Source of the DNA: Nageia nagi
Taxonomy: Eukaryota > Pinophyta
Direction of reading: 5' to 3'
NCBI GenBank assembly: GCA_050084985.1
Contig: JBITNC010000001.1
Location: 71,672,001-71,736,000, forward strand
DNA: 64,000 bases
Part shown: positions 23,101 to 32,776 of the stretch, in pieces
Layout of the letters: every line of letters begins with the position of its first letter
Position numbering within the stretch: position 1 is the first letter of the stretch
Program-made: the position numbers and the translations under genes
Notes under the pieces: model-generated
Database searches by the model: none
What the model was told of the DNA's origin: nothing
What the model saw: only the letters and a program-made list of their open reading frames with translations

Positions 23101-24287
23101 CTATTTAGAGAAAGATTTATTTAGTACCATATTATGTTGGTAGAGTTTGGCTACCAACTTTATAGATACAATCACTTGCATTGATGGTACTTTTTCTTCA
23201 TCATCTCCACACCTTTTCTTCTATGGGTAGATAGGACTGACACCCCTTCAAAGCCTTGGCATCATCCATAGACTTGGTAGCTTAGGTTTATCGTTGGTGT
23301 TGGTTCTCTAAGGCCTATGAGGTATTGCAACACTTTGAGTTTTCATCAAACTAGCTACTTATACCCTAGGGAGACACACATAGAGACTTAGATGTTACAT
23401 TATCTTTGATTAGATACATGCTTTACAAGGCCTATATTCAATGAACTTGGGCTTCCCCTAGTCTCCCCTCATACCCAAATTATTGCACTACTCTCATCAC
23501 TTCCTAAGGATTGTTATAGGGTTGATTTGACCCCTTGATTATGTCCATCTACACCTCCTTCTTAGCTTGCAAATGTTTCTAGGCTAGTTCAGAGTGTTTT
23601 CCCATTAGCTTTGGATCAAGATAAATCATAATTTGGCGTGTGAGCTTCAAGGTTATTGATTGTACTTAATAGATCCTAAGATTGAGGATCATTCAATCTT
23701 CATATGTTTGATTTATTATGAGATTCAAGGATGATATCACTATATTTTTTGGGATGCTTATAGCTTGATCTCAACATTCTTTCAGTTCCTAGACCACCAT
23801 TGTTTGGCACTCTATCTCAGAGAGACTTTCCTTCTCAATAAACATCTATTATCTACCTCCTAGCACCCAATAGGTGATCACTTGATTACCTCTTTCTTCT
23901 TAGTTACCTTGGGAGAGGGAGTTCATAGGAGGAGGATTGAGAAATCACCTTGACCTACTCCACATACTAGATAGAGAGTGCATACTAACCTTAGTGCTTT
24001 AAGGTCATAATAGATCATGACCTTCTTTAGCTATAGCAGCTTTGATGCAAACACAAATGAGATTAGGAGTGCACAATCAAACAGATCATGATACCTCTCC
24101 TCTAACCATGTTTACCTATTATGTTTATTTTTTTGACTATTTATTTTCTTTTAAGGATAAGCCCCTATATTATTCTTAGACTTCTCATAGTTTGCTTTAA
24201 GTGAGGGCCACTAAGCCCATCATGTTGCTTTAGACTTGTATACCCTTCAGTCCCATTGATCACTTTTGTTCATCTATGGATATTAAT

Positions 24288-24295
24288 ATAAATTT
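24288..24295. repeat. Right target-site duplication of the LINE (ATAAATTT)
   Basis: An exact 8-bp match to 18984-18991; see the LINE entry. A weaker alternative is chance, given the AT richness, but the restored gag frame argues against that. Confidence 0.8.
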
Positions 24296-25200
24296 TTTCT
24301 TTCTTTCATCAAAGATTAAAATTCAACAATATTCATCTAGTTGGCATTCTCTTATTGTTGCACACTATTGTTGGGGATAGGTGCATGGAGCACCAATTAT
24401 GGAATAAGTATAGGTAAGAAAAGTTATGGTTCCAGAGCAAGCAAAGCAATTTGAGGTTGTGATGATGGTAATTGCAACTAGGGTGCTTGAGCTACAGGTG
24501 GTAAAGGATAATTTTGTGTTAGAGGTTGCATGGAAGAGGAAGGTGCATATGTCATAGGTGTAAATAGTCTAGGAAGGAGTTTCCTTACTGAAATGAGGGC
24601 AAATTTAGCTTGTAAGGTAGCTTCATAGATCTCAAAAAATTATTGATGATCAACCATATAGATTATAGCAGCTATATCTAGAGTAAAATCTCTAAGATAA
24701 AATCTTAAATCCATGGAAGAGTGTGGTCTCATATCTAAAGGAATTCTAACCCAAGATTTAGCAAATCTAAGGTTGAAATTTGATATATTCTCCATAGGAT
24801 CTCTTTGAATGATAGTAAATTGAGATAGCAAAGAGTAAGAATCACCAACCTCATTAAACTCTAGAATCATAGGTTTTACAAGCTAAGCCCATGTGGATAT
24901 GGAATTGGTTGGAAGCATTTGGTACTAGTCAAGAACTTTACCAGAGAGAGACATAGCAAGTAATCTGAGCATCACATCTTTATAGACTATGTTATGCTCC
25001 TTCATCATCTTCATAATATTTTGATAAAGTTCATAAGTAGTTTTTCCATAACCATCCCAATGTTGCAAAGCTTTAGCTGTGTGCCCTAAAATCTCATGGG
25101 GATTCATAATATCAAGAGCTCCAAAAGCATTCCAATCTAGGTAGACTCTCAAGGTATGGCTTATTGAGCTATTTAAATAGGTTGATTGATTCTATTCCTT
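24288..25200 (-). pseudogene. Gag N-terminal and central part (Tat-like element)
   Basis: From 25152 downward the - strand reads ALQHWDGYGKTTYELYQNI, KEHNIVYKDVMLRLLAMSLSGK (25050-24925), then after a Trp-to-stop change YQMLPTNSISTWA, and FNEVGDSYSLLSQFTIIQRD, ISNFNLRFAKSWVRIPLDMRPH, DLRFYLRDFTLDIAAIIYMV (24870-24640). These are the retrotransposon Gag blocks of gypsy elements (F-x-x-W, GDSYSLL-QF, NFN-RF, IP-RP, Y-L-A). A Pro/Gln-rich linker follows to 24307. The frame continues in phase into 18991 once the LINE is removed. Upstream of about 25200 the gag is cut by the copia LTR copy. Confidence 0.85.
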
Positions 25201-25219
25201 CATCTATGAGGTGAAATTG

Positions 25220-25623
25220 AATTCAATGCAGTGGTGGTCAAACTATCCCAATTGATCAATCAATTAGTACTATAACTGAATAATAAGTTCATAGAGTATA
25301 GATGGTGTACCAATCTAACTAATCACTATGTAACATACTAATTTGTACTGCATCATCATATTTTGCTGATTTCTTTATTTTTAGCTTTATTTGATCTTAT
25401 GTTAAGTTTATATGGTTATTACACTTTATAGGGATGATGAAAACTATATTTAGACTATTCTAGATAGGATTGGGAGTCTATTTGTGTGTGTTTTATTGGA
25501 TCTTGATCAAATTGTACTAAGGGTTAAGCATATCTTCTCAACCACTCTAGTCTATGTTGAGCTCAATCCTTGAGCTATATATACGTGTAAGCATTTCATT
25601 TTTTCATAATAAGAATTATCTCA
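25220..25623 (+). repeat. Copia LTR copy 1 (5'-truncated), followed by a primer binding site
   Basis: The segment aligns with 26446-26904 and 26909-27274. Shared blocks include 'atcaattagtact', 'tttgatcttatgttaagttta', 'agactattctagatagg', the TATA stretch and the end 'aagaattatctca'. The first 60-90 bp of the complete LTR are missing or unrecognisable. The end at 25623 is followed three bases later by the tRNA-type primer site. The exact start is uncertain. Confidence 0.8.
25576..25583 (+). promoter_or_regulatory. TATA box of the copia LTR
   Basis: TATATATA is followed by 'c-tgtaagcatttcat'. It is conserved at the same place in LTR copies 2 (26858-26865) and 3 (27229-27236), about 40 bp before the LTR end, which supports a promoter role. 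Confidence 0.6.
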
Positions 25624-25626
25624 TTA

Positions 25627-25638
25627 TGGTATCAAAGC
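25627..25638 (+). other. Primer binding site (initiator tRNA-Met type)
   Basis: TGGTATCAAAGC differs by one base from TGGTATCAGAGC, the usual copia primer site complementary to initiator tRNA-Met. It lies 3 bp after the LTR end, the standard spacing. Confidence 0.85.
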
Positions 25639-25742
25639 TTTTAGATCCATTCAGTTAGAGGATAGCTTATGGGTTCATTTATAAAAATTAAAAACTTCTT
25701 GTGAGTTATAATCCCAAAGTTTGTTGATTTATTGGAGAAGAA

Positions 25743-26340
25743 ATGGTTACCAACAACAACACCTTGCCCATTCCTAAGTTTAATGGAGAGGAGTATGAGT
25801 ATTATTCCATTAAGATGAAGACACTCCTCATAGGTAGGGATTATGGGATATCATTAAAGAAGGATTAAGTGAGCCACAAGACTTGAATATTCTTCAAGGC
25901 AATGATAAGAATGTAAATAAAGAGGATCAAAAGAAGAACTCTTTTTCTCTCTACCATCTTTAGAAAAGCTTGGATAAGAGTATCTTTCCAATGATACCTT
26001 CTTGTGTTTGAACCAAAGATGCTTGGAAAGTACTACAAGAAATTTATCAAGGAAGCACACAAGTGAAGCAAATGAGGCTTCAAATATTGAAGGGACATTT
26101 TTAGAATATCATAATGAAAGAGGAAGAGAGTGTGGGAAACTACTATGTAAGCATTAAAACTTATGTTATGAAGATGAGAACACTTGGTGAAATCATTTCT
26201 AATGAAGTAATGATGAAAAAAGTGTTGAAATCACTACTTCCAAGATAGAATAATATAGCCATTATCATTGAAGAGAGCAAAGAATTATCTACTTAACTTT
26301 GATATGCTCATTTTTTCCTTGATGAGCTAAGGCATTGTAA
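25743..26340 (+). pseudogene. Copia Gag relic
   Basis: From ATG 25743 the + strand reads MVTNNNTLPIPKFNGEEYEYYSIKMKTLL, then after a frameshift near 25845 blocks such as DAWKVLQEIYQG, QVKQMRLQILKGHF, EEESVGNYYVSIKTYVMKMRTLGE, VLKSLLPR-NNIAIIIEESKELST and LTFDMLISFLDELR. These are the UBN2/Gag-polypeptide blocks of Ty1-copia. The frame ends where the internal deletion begins (about 26340). Confidence 0.88.
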
Positions 26341-26344
26341 CACC

Positions 26345-26445
26345 TTAGATAATATTATTGATATTTTCATTAAGGGAGTTACCAAAGCTAAGTTTATGAA
26401 GCTGAGGACTTTGTTATTGAGTACTCTTAGCATCAAAGGGGAGAA
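26345..26445 (+). pseudogene. Copia Pol C-terminal remnant and polypurine tract joined to Gag by an internal deletion
   Basis: Only about 100 bp after Gag, the + strand reads IIDIFIKGVTKAKFMKLRTLL and SIKGENVG. This is the last stretch of copia RNase H (DIFTKAL..KFxxLRxxLGV) and the element's 3' tail. The polypurine tract CATCAAAGGGGAGAA (26431-26445) abuts LTR copy 2. Protease, integrase, RT and most of RNase H (about 3 kb or more in an intact element) are missing, so this is a large internal deletion. Confidence 0.8.
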
Positions 26446-26904
26446 TGTTGGACTTTCAACCACTCTAAGCTTTGTATTTCTAAAACTTTGACTCTTTATT
26501 TATAATCAATAAGGACAAGTCTAGCTAATCCAACTAATCAATTGGTCATTACTACATAACAAGCCAATTGATTCATAGAATACAAATGTTATATCGATCT
26601 AACTAACTAATTTGCAACATAAATATCAGTACTACATTATTAGATTTAGCTAATTTATTCATTTTTAGCTTTGTTTGATCTTGTGTTAATTTTAAATGGT
26701 TGTTACACTTTGTAGGGATGATAACAACTATGTTTAGACTATTCTAGATAGGATTGAGAGTCTATCTAAATGTGTTTTATTAGATTTTGATCGTATTTTA
26801 ATAATGATTGAACATATCTTCTCAACTATTAATTTATGTTAAGCTCAATCCTTAAGCTATATATACTTGTAAGCATTTCATTTTTCATAATGAGAATTAT
26901 CTCA
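26446..26904 (+). repeat. Copia LTR copy 2 (complete, 459 bp)
   Basis: Starts TGTTGGACTTTCAACC immediately after the polypurine tract and ends GAATTATCTCA. It holds a TATA box at 26858-26865. It is the only copy of the three with a clear start. Confidence 0.85.
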
Positions 26905-26908
26905 CCCT

Positions 26909-27274
26909 TGGTTAACTAATCGATACTACATAACTGGCCAACCAATTCATAGAGTATAGATGGTATACCGATCTAACTAATTAATCTATAACATAAAAAT
27001 AAGTACTACATTGTTAAATTTAATCAATTTATTCATTTTTATCTTTGTTTGATCTTATGTTAAGTTTAGATGGTTGTTATACTTTGTAGGGATGATAACA
27101 ACTATGTTTAAATTATTCTAGATAAGATTAAGATTCTATTTAAGTGTGCTTTATTGGATTTTGATCATATTATAATGGTTGAACATATCTTCTCAACTAC
27201 TAATTTATGTTGAGCTCAATCCTTAAGCTATATATACTTGTAAGCATTTCATTTTTCATAATGAGAATTATTTC
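26909..27274 (+). repeat. Copia LTR copy 3 (5'-truncated)
   Basis: This directly follows LTR copy 2 and aligns with it from its position of about +85 to its end ('aatgagaattatttca'). TATA box at 27229-27236. It is truncated at nearly the same internal point as copy 1, so it may come from unequal recombination between elements or from a second, mostly deleted element. Confidence 0.8.
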
Positions 27275-27570
27275 ACCCCTCTTTTCTCCCAATCCCACCC
27301 TCCTCTCTCACCCTCTCCCACCCTCCTCCATCCCCCTTGCCCTCTCCCCCTCTCCTTTGTCCCCATCATCCTCTCCCCCCTTACATGCCCCCTCCCTCAC
27401 CCTCTCTCTTTCGTACCCCCCTTCCCTTTCCTACCACCCCTACCCCCTTTTACTCCCCCACTAACACCCTTTACCCCTCCCCTCTCCCACTACATCCCTC
27501 CCCTTGCCCACTCCACCCTCCTCCATCCCCCTCGCTCCCTCTACCACCCTTACCCCCTTTCTCTCCCCCA
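27272..27570 (+). repeat. 300-bp pyrimidine-rich tract (C and T, few A)
   Basis: Almost only C and T on + for about 300 bp, with an imperfect unit 'ccaccctcctccatcccc' near 27318 and 27509 and other 'ccctctccc' units. A proline/serine open frame crosses it but is compositional. It is followed by a (TA)n run at 27599-27620. Confidence 0.9.
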
Positions 27571-27598
27571 TTAATAGTATTAAAAATTAAAAACTTAG

Positions 27599-27620
27599 AT
27601 TATATATATATATATATATA
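27599..27620. repeat. TA microsatellite
   Basis: 'tatatatatatatatatata' run directly after the pyrimidine tract. Confidence 0.9.
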
Positions 27621-27744
27621 ATATCTTGTTATTTAACTAAGTATGTTTACATGTAAAAACTACAAAAGTGAGGTGTTCCTACTAATACTCAAATCTTCAA
27701 AACAGAATTAAGTCTTCATGTACATTTATGTATATAAAAAATCT

Positions 27745-28246
27745 TAATCCATTATCTATATGATCATAATATATAGAGAATAACAATCCAATAAATACTC
27801 TCAAATGCTAAAGAGATAAATAATATATTTAGAGGAAATTTATTTTCTAAACTTTGCTTTAATAAGTTTGATTTAGTTTTATTCCATTCTTGTATAATCA
27901 AATTTATGCATAAAAAATGATAAAGGCTAATAAATCATAACTAGTTATCCCTTAATGAACTATTCAAAAACCAATAAACACCAATTCTATAAACCTAATC
28001 CATTACCTATATTACCATAATATATGGAGAATAACATTCCAATAGACACTCTCAAACCCTAAAGAGATAAATAATATGTTTAGAGGAAAGTTCTTTTTTA
28101 AAACTTTGATTTAGTAAGTTTGATCAAGATTTATTTCATTCTTGCATAATCAAATTTATGCATAAAGAATGATACAAGACTAATAAACCATAACTTGTTA
28201 TCCCTTAATGAACTATTCAAACACTAATTCTATAAATAACAAAAAC
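27745..28246 (+). repeat. 250-bp tandem duplication
   Basis: 27745-27996 and 27997-28246 both run 'aatccatta(t/c)ctat...ataatatat(a/g)gagaataaca...aaagagataaataatat(a/g)tttagaggaaa...ttatcccttaatgaactattcaaa'. A shorter third echo ('aataacaaa(a/t)accact') follows to about 28345. No coding motif was seen. Confidence 0.85.
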
Positions 28247-28699
28247 CACTGAACTAACCCTATTGACAAAGTCTTGTATATAAATACACCATCAAACTAA
28301 CTCGATTATATAAATAACAAATACCACTAAACCATCATATGATCCTCTTTAAATTATCTTATATGGATTGAAAAGTTTAAAATACAAAATAAAGATTTAA
28401 TCATAATAAACCATGTAATTAAATATATAATGAATTGAAAATATTACACACCTCAAATGAAGGTGTTTTCCATCAAGGGTGTGAGTGAAGAAGTTATATA
28501 TTAATTGTGTTAGAAATAATATTTAAAATACATAAATGATAGGTTGGGACCAAGCATGGAATTTGATGATCTATAGACCATATTTTGCATTTGAAATCCT
28601 AAAATACAATTTTATTTTTTTATTGACCATAGATTTCGACTTGTTATTTTTTATAAAATCGTAAATTTTACAAATGAATATATTTAAAAATCGTAGACA

Positions 28700-28745
28700 T
28701 TATGTATATATATATATATAGATATATATATGTATATATACAATA
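28700..28745. repeat. AT/GT microsatellite
   Basis: Run of 'tatatatatatatata' and 'gatatatatatgtatatatacaatatata'; simple repeat in AT-rich sequence. Confidence 0.8.
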
Positions 28746-28924
28746 TATATAAAGTTCTATATAATTTTTTACTAAATTGAAATGGTTGATACTAAGATTA
28801 AAATTGGAGTGGTGTAATAAGTAGCAATAATAGCATATGCATGTAACGAATTGTTAACCAGTAGACTAGTAGTGGGCCTATACCAACTGGTAGTGAATTG
28901 GAGTTGTTAATGGAATTTTTGGTA

Positions 28925-29095
28925 TTATAATTGCAATTATCTCAGTAACAAATTAACAATCTACTTGAAGTAAAGGAAGCATTCCTTTTGAGTTCTAAGC
29001 TTCGTAATCTCATTTCACTTAGTGAGTTACAACTAGGTAGAAACCAATTATTTGGTTTTATGCTAGGATTTGGCCATAGTGGTCGAAAACTTGGT
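28925..29095 (+). pseudogene. Leucine-rich repeat relic, part 1
   Basis: The + strand reads NYLSNKLT, then GSIPFE, and after a frame change LRNLISLSELQLGRNQLFGF (29008-29065). This fits plant LRR spacing (L-x-N-L-x-x-L-x-x-L-x-L-x-x-N-x-L-x-G). It is probably debris of a receptor-like protein or kinase. Nothing else of the gene is visible except the second piece at 30068. Confidence 0.55.
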
Positions 29096-30067
29096 AAAAG
29101 GTATGCTATCCTTACTCATTGTGTGATCTTTTGCATGAAATTATGTGTTTGATGGAATAGATCTTATTTGTAGTGAAGATTGACAATTTGGCATGATTAA
29201 TTTACCCATATAAGTAACAAGGTTTAACCTATCTAAACGGTCAATCCTTATGTATTTGGACATGATATTCCTATTTATATCTCATATATCTAAACGAGAA
29301 TGGGAATATGCATCACTATAAGAAAAGAGATACATTGCATGAAGTGCTTAATTGATTATTTGTTTTAGCATGCATTGTATGTATGCAATTTTTCCTTCTT
29401 CATATTATGATATTACCAATGCTATTGAATTTATTCTCTTTCATGAAACATTGGTGTAACTTTGAAATGGATAATTATAGTTTTACTTTTATTTTTGAAA
29501 TACAAATACATTTATTTAGTGAATTAGATTTTCTCAATATAGGTAGAGTATATGCACAAACATTTTATTTAGTATTCTAAGTTTTGTTGTTAATATTCAC
29601 TCAATTATGAAAAATCTATGGAATTAATTTTAAAAAGCTTAAGAAGGTTGGTGATCTACCAAATTGCTTTCCATCATATGTCTTGATTGTCAAGAGTTTT
29701 GTGCCTATTCCATGTATGTTTTTGCTATGCTTAATATTTTATAGTTTGCAAGGAATTTTTAACACATGAATCTTTGTGTCTGGGCTTGGTCTTGGTACAA
29801 AATATGTACACATCAATTGTGGATAATGCATGCTAGCATTTAAATTATCATCTTTGTGTACTTCACATATTGACCTCTTAGAAACCTACATCCAAAATCC
29901 AAATAGCTCTATTCAATCATAAGCATGCACCTATGTGCACTATACATGTTGTCCTCTTTGGAACCTACTTCTAAATAGCTTTGATTGAAATATATGTTTG
30001 TAATAGGTATCCTTAAAATAATCCTATGAATATTATTCAAGTTTTTTTTTTGTCTATCATTATGTAG

Positions 30068-30165
30068 TGCCAACTTTTGTGACCTAAAGCACCTAAAGAA
30101 AGTTGATTTTTCATTCAACTATATTGAGGGTGAAATTCCTCCTTGCCTACATCATATAGTGTGGT
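30068..30165 (+). pseudogene. Leucine-rich repeat relic, part 2
   Basis: The + strand reads CDLKHLKKVDFSFNYIEGEIPPCLHH, a clear single plant LRR (L-x-x-L-x-x-V-D-F-S-F-N-x-I-x-G-E-I-P). It lies about 1 kb after part 1 on the same strand. The intervening DNA shows no LRR, so the two may be exons or insertion-split pieces of one dead gene. Confidence 0.6.
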
Positions 30166-30169
30166 GAGT

Positions 30170-31740
30170 TTTGAAAGTTGTTTAACAAAGTTTTTCTATT
30201 TTAATATTGGACATGAATTTCTTTTATGTGTGGATTGTACTTATTGAAAATTCAAAAAAATTTACTAAGTATTAGCTTCATAACAACTTTTTACTTTGAG
30301 GTCAAGTTTTAATGTAATTGCTTTCATTATCACACATCAGAGCAACATCTTCAACAAGAATGTGGTATGCTCATTGACCTCCTGTATTTAACGAAATGGA
30401 TTTGCGATGTCATGTGCAAAAATTAGTTTTCAATGTACTTTTGGGGACCCAAGGCACATTTGGGGACAATCACTTGAAAAACTTTTAAGTAAGTTGGTAC
30501 GCGTAACATGCTATACTTAATATAAATTTTATGTAAAAAAAATTTAAAAAACTAACACAATTAAAAATAACTAGAAAAAAAATCTAATGAAAGTCACTAA
30601 AAATTATTAATCGTCATAGAAATTTTTATTTACAAGTAATTTTTTTTTTTAAATTCCAACCCTGGTTGGAACATTAACCCACCCCTTGCATTGGTGATAT
30701 TTAAAAACTAATGATATTAAATTTGATGATACTTAAAAAGTGATGATGGGACCTATCAACCAATAGGTTTAAAAGGATGTTATTAACTTCACATTTTTAA
30801 GTTTTAAATACATTTCAAACATCACAAATTCAATAATTCTATACTTTAGATGAGTTCTAACGAAATTTAAAATTATAATCCTTTTTAAGAGGTATTGTTA
30901 TTGATTATAAATAAAATTTCATTCTTATGCTATAATTAAAAAATAATAATACTTAATTTAGTAGCATTATTCATATATTTTAATTATCACATAAAAAATA
31001 TTGATTATTTTTATTAATTTATACATATTATTTATTATGATTTAAAATTAGTACTTTTAAACATACACTTCCTTCAAATGAATGCAAAATAAATTGTAAG
31101 ATTTGTCCATTATTTATTTTATCATTTAATGCAAAGTGTTATTATTAGAAAATATTGATTATTACTTACTATGATTTAAAATTAATAAATGCAAATAAAA
31201 GCATTGAAATAATAATTGCAAAATAAAATGTAAGATTTATTTTATTGATTGTTATATTACCATTTGGTGCAAAACGTTGTAAGAATTTTAAAAAATAAAT
31301 GTTATAAATTTTTTTTGGATAAAATTTATTTAAATTTAGAATATAAAAAATAAAAAACTAATATAAATATATTTTTAGTCCATTATAGTTTGTTATTTAA
31401 TTTTTAAAAAAAATTATAATATTGTTATTTCTTAAAAAATATTAAACTATATTTTAAATGTAAACATATTGAAAAAAAATACAAAATATAATGTTTACCA
31501 TGATATATCCATTAATATATTAAGTTATTAAGTTATAAATACATATATGAATTATTTTTAAATTAAAAATTCATTGCAAATAGAAAAAACAGTAAATAAA
31601 TTTAAGAAATTTAAAACTAAATACAATCACAAACAAAAAGATGACAAGACACAAACTTTTTAGAGGGTGTCAACCCTCTAAAAAAAATAAATTTTATTGA
31701 TAAATATTACATCAAGAAATGAATAATTAAAACCTGCGAT
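30170..31740. other. AT-rich stretch without recognised features
   Basis: Very AT-rich (long A and T runs), no motif-bearing frame on either strand, no clear repeat structure seen by eye. Confidence 0.6.
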
Positions 31741-32128
31741 TTAATTGGACTTTGACTTGACTCTAATTGTTGGATCAGCTACAAATATTATTCCTATTGC
31801 AGAAAGATGAATTTATTTCTTTTTTGCCTACAGTTCCACGGTCAGAGCTACAGAAAGATGAAAATAAGGGTCATACACAACAATAGATCATCATTAGAAG
31901 ATGATAATCTTCTGGAAAGAAGATAACAAATCTTTCAATTTCATTGCCATCCATTTTTTATCTTGTTCTTAGTCATATCTGCAAAGTAACTAATAAACTA
32001 ATTTAAACAACTCAACTCTAGACAAATTCTATTCTAACTATTGATTGATCGCACAAATTTTGATATAAAATGAGTCCAAATGAAAAGAGTGAGTGTTTAT
32101 CAGAGCCTCTCTTACTCCAGTCATATAC

Positions 32129-32174
32129 CTTTGCATCCTTTAATGTTACAGTCCCTGATTGTTGCTCTCCTGGA
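32129..32174 (-). pseudogene. MED16: MED16-like exon C (46 bp)
   Basis: On the - strand, TTTTTTTAG acceptor at 32177-32175, exon 32174-32129, donor GTATATG. With the two bases left from exon B it reads PGEQQSGTVTLKDAK in phase; the QSGT-T part resembles the Ser/Thr-rich linker of plant MED16. Phase continuity from exon B (161 + 46 = 69 codons) supports it. No further downstream exon was found before 31740. Confidence 0.55.
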
Positions 32175-32615
32175 CTAAAAAAATATTAACAGAAAATCAG
32201 TCTTGATATCAAGAAAATAGCTTCAACAGAGAAAAAAATATAAACAAAAAATCCATGAAAGTACTTGCATGTAAAGATATCTAATTACCATTTTGGAGGA
32301 GCATAAATATCAATAATATAGATGACAGTATGAAACATTTCTTTCTTCCAATTCAAAGAGTCAAAACAAAAAAATACTTACCATAGCTTGCATACAAATT
32401 CTTCACACTCATAAGGAAAATATGATACTTAAGAAATTGAGAACGAGCTACATTCCAGTGTTAAAAGACTTTCATAACATCCTAAGCAAAATGAATTGCA
32501 AATAAATGGATTCTGGTGCATATACATTCATGACAGAAAAACTAGCAGGTTGATGCAAAAAGAAAAGAATGTATGTTTAGTAACATGAAAAAATTGTCCA
32601 TTCCCTAAAAATAAC

Positions 32616-32776
32616 CTTGGCCAGGGAGATAGTGAAGCCCCTCCAGTTGTTGGGCTCGCACTTATGTTCCAATTACTGCCAGCTTTAGCAGATGCTCCAA
32701 CAGCATGACCAGCTAACAGATGCTCCAATATTGGGTAAAAATGTGAATCCAAATCAAGAACAGCATCAACATATGT
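32616..32776 (-). pseudogene. MED16: MED16-like exon B (161 bp)
   Basis: Acceptor TTTTGCAG just above 32776, donor GTTATT below 32616. The exon reads TYVDAVLDLDSHFYPILEHL, AGHAVGASAKAGSNWN and SASPTTGGASLSPWP. Plant MED16 (SFR6), the tail subunit of the Mediator coactivator complex, has Y-V-D-A-V-L-D-L-A-S-H-F at this place, followed by a SHAV-type and GSNRN stretch. About eight residues normally between HF and SHAV are missing here. The exon opens in phase 0 after exon A. Confidence 0.75.

Larger units (their letters stand above)
18992..24287 (+). mobile_element. LINE (non-LTR retrotransposon), nearly full length, inserted in the gypsy gag
   Basis: The 5.3-kb + strand insert contains ORF1 (19461-20426), an AP-type endonuclease (20640-21230) and a reverse transcriptase (22080-23000), the standard plant LINE order. 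It is bounded by 8-bp duplications (18984-18991, 24288-24295). The 3' end (CATCTATGGATATTAAT) has no poly-A tail, so the terminus may have been eroded or the family ends without one. The first 460 bp are a C-rich 5' leader with repeated 'accctaagcaccc' or 'accctaagcatcc' stretches at 19000-19100. It is younger than the gypsy element but still full of stops. Confidence 0.85.

Noticed and set aside
27207-27621. Overlapping open frames rich in Pro, Ser and Leu
   Set aside because: They come from the C/T tract itself; no domain, no start context, two overlapping frames equally open.
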